Source: CAZPXF01 sp964590945
Lineage (GTDB): Bacteria > Bacillota > Clostridia > Lachnospirales > Lachnospiraceae
Reading direction: 5' to 3'
Assembly (NCBI GenBank): GCA_964590945.1
Contig: CAZPXF010000019.1
Location: forward strand, 1 to 29,328
Length of the DNA: 29,328 bases
Shown: positions 26,658-29,328 of the stretch, piece by piece
Layout: the number at the start of each line of letters is the position of its first letter
Position numbering within the stretch: position 1 is the first letter of the stretch
The notes under the pieces: generated by a model
The model's database searches: none
What the model was told of the DNA's origin: nothing
Seen by the model: the letters and a program-made list of their open reading frames with translations, nothing else
Program-made: the position numbers and the translations under genes

Positions 26658-27803
26658 ATGCTGGAATATGATTATGTTTTATATGGACAGATACAGAATA
26701 TTAAAAAAGAATACTATGAGAAAACCGGCAGTGGAATGACCTTCCGGCAGGCAGTGGAGCAGTTGGCCGCCGATAAGAGTTTCCATCACGGCATACCAAA
26801 AACCCCCGATTTTTTGTCATGGAATCTGTCAAATTACAAAGAGTTCCGGACAAGGATCCATCAGATTCCGATCCCGCTCTCCGCCGTTTTGGACGTCAAA
26901 CGGCATACCGAAAATAATATCACACACCTTTTTACCAAAAACAAAGTACAGATTGCCATGGAATCCTGTTATTCTCCCGATCTGCTGATCTCAACCGATC
27001 ATTTTGCAGTAACTTACGTCCTTGAAGGAACCTGCCGCCTGACTCTTGGGCGCACGCGATATGTCCTTCAGAGCGGAGAACTCTGCATTTTACCGCCGGG
27101 GATCCCTTACTCCGTCCTGACCAGGCCATCGGATCTTGTCATCAACATTATCTCTGACAAGACACAGTTTGAGGAAAACTTCCATTCTCTCCTGTACCAT
27201 GATAATATTGTATCCGCCTTTTTCAGAAGATCCCTGTTTCAGAATGTAAAAGAAGGTATTTTCTTCATGCTCCCACCCACAAGGGATGTACGAAGTATCA
27301 TCCAGCATCTGTTCGACGAATTTTTGAAAAATGACGCCTATTCCAACACCCTGTTTCATAATTATCTGCAGATATTTTACGCCAATATCATACGCAGTAC
27401 GGAAAGCACCTACAATTATTATTCCAACCGGCGTGAAACATCTGCTAAGATCCTGATGCCTGCAATACTGGAGTATATCACGCAGAATTACCGTTCGCTT
27501 ACCCTTGATCTTCTCTCCCTGCATTTTCATTATGAAAGCTCCTATCTGAGCAAGCTGATCAAAGAAGCGACCGGCAAAAACTACAGTACAATTGTGACCG
27601 GATTGAAAATAGCGGAAGCTGCCGAACTGCTCCTTTCCACAGATAAGAAAATCGAAGAAATCGCAGAGCTGACCGGTTACAACAGCGCCGACCATTTCAC
27701 ATGGTCATTTAAGAAAGTGATGGGGATCGCTCCGAGAACCTATCGGAAAGACTTCCTTTCAGCTCCTTCAGAGGCCATCACGGAAAAGTCAATATCGACT
27801 TAA
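26658..27803 (+). CDS. AraC-family transcriptional regulator
   Basis: This 381-residue regulator has a cupin-like sensor (TCRLTLGRTRYVLQSGELCI and PPGIPYSV, about 130-155) and a C-terminal double helix-turn-helix (about 275-370): LLSLHFHYESSYLSKLIKEA, then EIAELTGYNSADHFTWSFKK, ending in APRTYRKDF. The start is ATG 26658, eight bases after AGGAG; an in-frame GTG three codons earlier overlaps that ribosome binding site and is unlikely. It is divergent from GH2, with an operator candidate lying in its own promoter. As the only regulator next to a TTAAAAAATGYCGG-type site, it is the best candidate to control the six-gene set, with negative autoregulation. The inducer is unknown, presumably a sugar. 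Confidence 0.93.
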   Translation: MLEYDYVLYGQIQNIKKEYYEKTGSGMTFRQAVEQLAADKSFHHGIPKTPDFLSWNLSNYKEFRTRIHQIPIPLSAVLDVKRHTENNITHLFTKNKVQIAMESCYSPDLLISTDHFAVTYVLEGTCRLTLGRTRYVLQSGELCILPPGIPYSVLTRPSDLVINIISDKTQFEENFHSLLYHDNIVSAFFRRSLFQNVKEGIFFMLPPTRDVRSIIQHLFDEFLKNDAYSNTLFHNYLQIFYANIIRSTESTYNYYSNRRETSAKILMPAILEYITQNYRSLTLDLLSLHFHYESSYLSKLIKEATGKNYSTIVTGLKIAEAAELLLSTDKKIEEIAELTGYNSADHFTWSFKKVMGIAPRTYRKDFLSAPSEAITEKSIST

Positions 27804-27848
27804 AACAAGTCAAAAAAGCATCTGTTTTTCTGTTTTTGAAAGCGATAT

Positions 27849-27854
27849 TATAAT
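27849..27854 (+). promoter_or_regulatory. -10 ahead of 59-residue gene
   Basis: A perfect TATAAT, 50 bases before ATG 27904. The -35 position is only T-rich. It suggests that the small gene can be transcribed apart from the AraC gene. Confidence 0.45.
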
Positions 27855-27903
27855 ACCCGTAAACGGAAAACAAATTTTTCAAAATGAAAAGGAGAATACT
27901 ATT

Positions 27904-28083
27904 ATGACAACAGCAGTAATGAAGAAAAACGCTTACGGATTAAAAAACATGAAAAAGGAGTCTGTTTTTACAAAGATCTGGAATGCTTATCAGGAGAATT
28001 TACCGGAAGTCATCTGTGGTTATCTTGCATTGAATGGTTCATGCAACGTATATCCTGTTTACAGAGCGCTCAAAGAGAAATAA
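27904..28083 (+). CDS. Small hypothetical protein (59 aa)
   Basis: I do not recognise this protein. It starts MTTAVMKKNAYGLKNMKKES and ends CNVYPVYRALKEK. It is basic at the N-terminus, has no membrane segment, and contains two Cys near the end (VICGYLALNGSC). Support for a real gene is good: AAGGAG at 27889-27896 before ATG 27904, a TATAAT upstream, and a terminator hairpin 59 bases after the stop. It sits between the AraC gene and the convergent esterase gene and could be a small regulator or accessory peptide. No function should be assumed. Confidence 0.7.
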   Translation: MTTAVMKKNAYGLKNMKKESVFTKIWNAYQENLPEVICGYLALNGSCNVYPVYRALKEK

Positions 28084-28141
28084 ATCCCTGGTGCTGACAG
28101 ATGGAGGAAAACAATAGAATACGGAAATCAATATTATAAGA

Positions 28142-28180
28142 GCTGACCGCGTTTGGGATAAACACGATCAGCCCTTTTTT
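28142..28180 (+). terminator. Rho-independent terminator after 59-residue gene
   Basis: GCTGACCGCGTTT pairs with AAACACGATCAGC (28142-28172) with two mismatches and a GGGAT loop, followed by CCTTTTTT (28173-28180). It may also act for the convergent esterase gene ending at 28217. Confidence 0.8.
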
Positions 28181-28216
28181 AATTCAATGCCATTTTCTGA
28201 TCTGATGCTTTTCTGA

Positions 28217-29179
28217 TTAAATTCCGCCTTGCTCCAGCAGCGCTTCAAAAGACGATTTCTCCGGAAGAGGAAGCGCGAACCGCTTTTCCAGCCAGCATCC
28301 TGCAAGATCCGCCCATTTTGCCGCATCCGGATAAATCTGGCTTCTCGCCTCCGCACATGACTGATTGGCAAGCGCCAGTCCGTGAGGCCCCTCCTCAAAA
28401 ATATGCATCTCGAAAGGAATCTTCTTTTCCGCAAGCGCATAGGACATACGGATCGTGTGCTGAACCGGAACCAGCTCGTCGCTGGCGGTCGCCCACAGAA
28501 ATGTCGGCGGCATATTCTCCGTCACATGTCTTGCCGGACTTACTCTGTCCAGTGCCTCTTCCTCCGGCTGCTCTTCTCCCAAATACGCCTTGACCGAAGC
28601 TCCAAAAAATGCCCGATCCATCGGATTTCTCTTTTCCATCGAATCTCTCATATAAATATAGTCGCTCAGAGTATAACCAAGGATCGCTGCCGCCGGACGG
28701 AATTTCTCCTTATCCTCCTGAAAATATCCGCTTATCACGTCCTCGTGCCAGTTTGCCGCATACATCGCCGCATTGTGGGCCCCCGCCGAGAATCCGCACA
28801 CTGCGATCCGTTCCGTATCAACCAGCCACTCTTCGGCATGTTCACGGATGATAAGAAAAGCTTGTCCGATCTCCCTCATAGCGTTAGGGTACTGACTGCT
28901 CGCTTTCGCCTCAATTCCATGCATGATATCCGGTAATTCTCCGCTTCCCTCGCAGTACGTCGAATATCTGAGCACAAAGGCATGATACCCCATCGATGCA
29001 AATCTGACCGCGACCGGCTCCGCCTCGCGATCCGAACAATTGAAATACCCGCCGCCCGGACAGATCACGACAGCAGGACGACATTTCCCTGCAAGAAGCT
29101 CCGGCGAATCCTGAAGAATGTATGTAGTCAGTGTTACATCCTCCCTGTTTTCATACAATTTGATGACTTCTGTTTTCAT
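28217..29179 (-). CDS. Alpha/beta-hydrolase esterase (acetyl-xylan esterase-like)
   Basis: This 320-residue serine hydrolase has a complete triad: Ser131 in GFSAG, Asp234 in ATASDELVP and His266 in GPHGL. The oxyanion-hole sequence CPGGGY is at 40-45. It resembles the BD-FAE/acetyl-xylan esterase-like hydrolases often found with plant-polysaccharide enzymes, which remove acetyl or aromatic acyl groups from sugars. There is no signal peptide, so it would act on imported substrates. The start ATG 29179 follows AAGGAG. Its promoter has a perfect -10 (29209-29214) and an operator core (29259-29272) 44 bases upstream, which ties it to the same control as the glycosidases. Confidence 0.88.
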   Translation of the reverse strand: MKTEVIKLYENREDVTLTTYILQDSPELLAGKCRPAVVICPGGGYFNCSDREAEPVAVRFASMGYHAFVLRYSTYCEGSGELPDIMHGIEAKASSQYPNAMREIGQAFLIIREHAEEWLVDTERIAVCGFSAGAHNAAMYAANWHEDVISGYFQEDKEKFRPAAAILGYTLSDYIYMRDSMEKRNPMDRAFFGASVKAYLGEEQPEEEALDRVSPARHVTENMPPTFLWATASDELVPVQHTIRMSYALAEKKIPFEMHIFEEGPHGLALANQSCAEARSQIYPDAAKWADLAGCWLEKRFALPLPEKSSFEALLEQGGI

Positions 29180-29208
29180 TTTATCCGCTCCTTAACTGCT
29201 TTTCTTTC

Positions 29209-29214
29209 ATTATA
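29209..29214 (-). promoter_or_regulatory. -10 of esterase gene
   Basis: A perfect TATAAT on the minus strand, 30 bases before ATG 29179. There is no consensus -35. There are 44 bases between it and site D. Confidence 0.6.
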
Positions 29215-29258
29215 AGAAGAAATCCCGCACACGAACCACTACACATCTTTCCCATTAT

Positions 29259-29272
29259 CCGGCATTTTTTAA
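29259..29272 (-). promoter_or_regulatory. Candidate AraC operator, site D
   Basis: The minus strand reads TTAAAAAATGCCGG, followed by ATA. It differs from sites A and B by a single base, the one written Y in the consensus. It is 80 bases upstream of the esterase start codon. Confidence 0.65.
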
Positions 29273-29277
29273 TGATA

Positions 29278-29328
29278 TCACTTCCACACACTTTCCCCGC
29301 TGTTCCAGATTTCCCGCATCGATCCGGT
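29278..29328 (-). CDS. Possible last codons of an upstream gene
   Basis: Read from the window edge on the minus strand, one frame gives TGSMREIWNSGESVWK and then TGA (29280-29278), just before operator site D. It could be the C-terminus of another gene in the same direction. Sixteen codons are too few to be sure that this is coding, and no family can be named. Confidence 0.25.
   Translation of the reverse strand, partial: TGSMREIWNSGESVWK

Noticed and set aside
1..29328. tRNA, rRNA, CRISPR arrays, insertion sequences
   Set aside because: I saw no cloverleaf-like tRNA, no regularly spaced repeats and no transposase or terminal repeats on either strand. The Rpn-like gene is not an insertion sequence by itself.

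Overview
The window looks like part of a draft or metagenome-assembled chromosome of a gut-type Clostridia bacterium, most likely Lachnospiraceae. This rests on strong AGGAGG-type ribosome binding sites, the mix of cytoplasmic GH2/GH3/GH43/GH78 enzymes with GPH-type sugar symporters and AraC-family regulators, an Rpn-like PD-(D/E)XK protein and AbiE remnants. The assignment is by family resemblance only. Three 100-N scaffold gaps are present. Two of them (11556-11655 and 13942-14041) break genes that become continuous when the sequence shared by the contig ends is counted once.

Layout. (1) 1-1262: a lone Rpn-like gene and a hairpin terminator between convergent genes. (2) 1280-15360, all on the minus strand: a catabolic island transcribed as GH78-like, GH2, GPH symporter, GH78, GH3, GPH symporter, GH43. 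(3) 15656-17862, plus strand: a GH3 enzyme cut at its 3' end by gap 3. (4) 17963-18385: degenerate scraps of an AbiE toxin-antitoxin pair, with the first codons of a probable metallophosphoesterase at the contig edge. (5) 18380-23828: a domain-inverted GH3, an AraC regulator and a divergent GPH symporter. (6) 23932-27803: a GH43 gene collapsed by an internal deletion, a GH2 enzyme and a divergent AraC regulator. (7) 27904-29328: a 59-residue unknown protein, a terminator, an alpha/beta-hydrolase esterase, and perhaps the last codons of another gene.

How it fits together. No glycosidase here shows a signal peptide and all three transporters are cation-symporter type. The picture is import of small glycosides or oligosaccharides followed by cytoplasmic removal of rhamnosyl, arabinosyl/xylosyl, glucosyl and galactosyl or glucuronosyl groups and acyl groups. 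Likely substrates are rhamnose-containing plant glycosides or pectin-type fragments; this is inference.

Most notable signal: two sets of candidate AraC operators. One has the core TTAAAAAATGYCGG and lies upstream of six catabolic genes (GPH at 4334, GH3 at 6646, GH78 at 9293, GH78-like at 15360, GH2 at 26499, esterase at 29179). In each case the core is 41-44 bases, usually exactly 44, from a -10 hexamer. One copy overlaps the promoter of the AraC gene at 26658, which suggests autoregulation. The other is a perfect 20-bp inverted repeat flanking the AraC gene at 22305. Each copy sits about 40 bases from a candidate -10 and about 90 bases from the start codon of the neighbouring GH3 and GPH genes.
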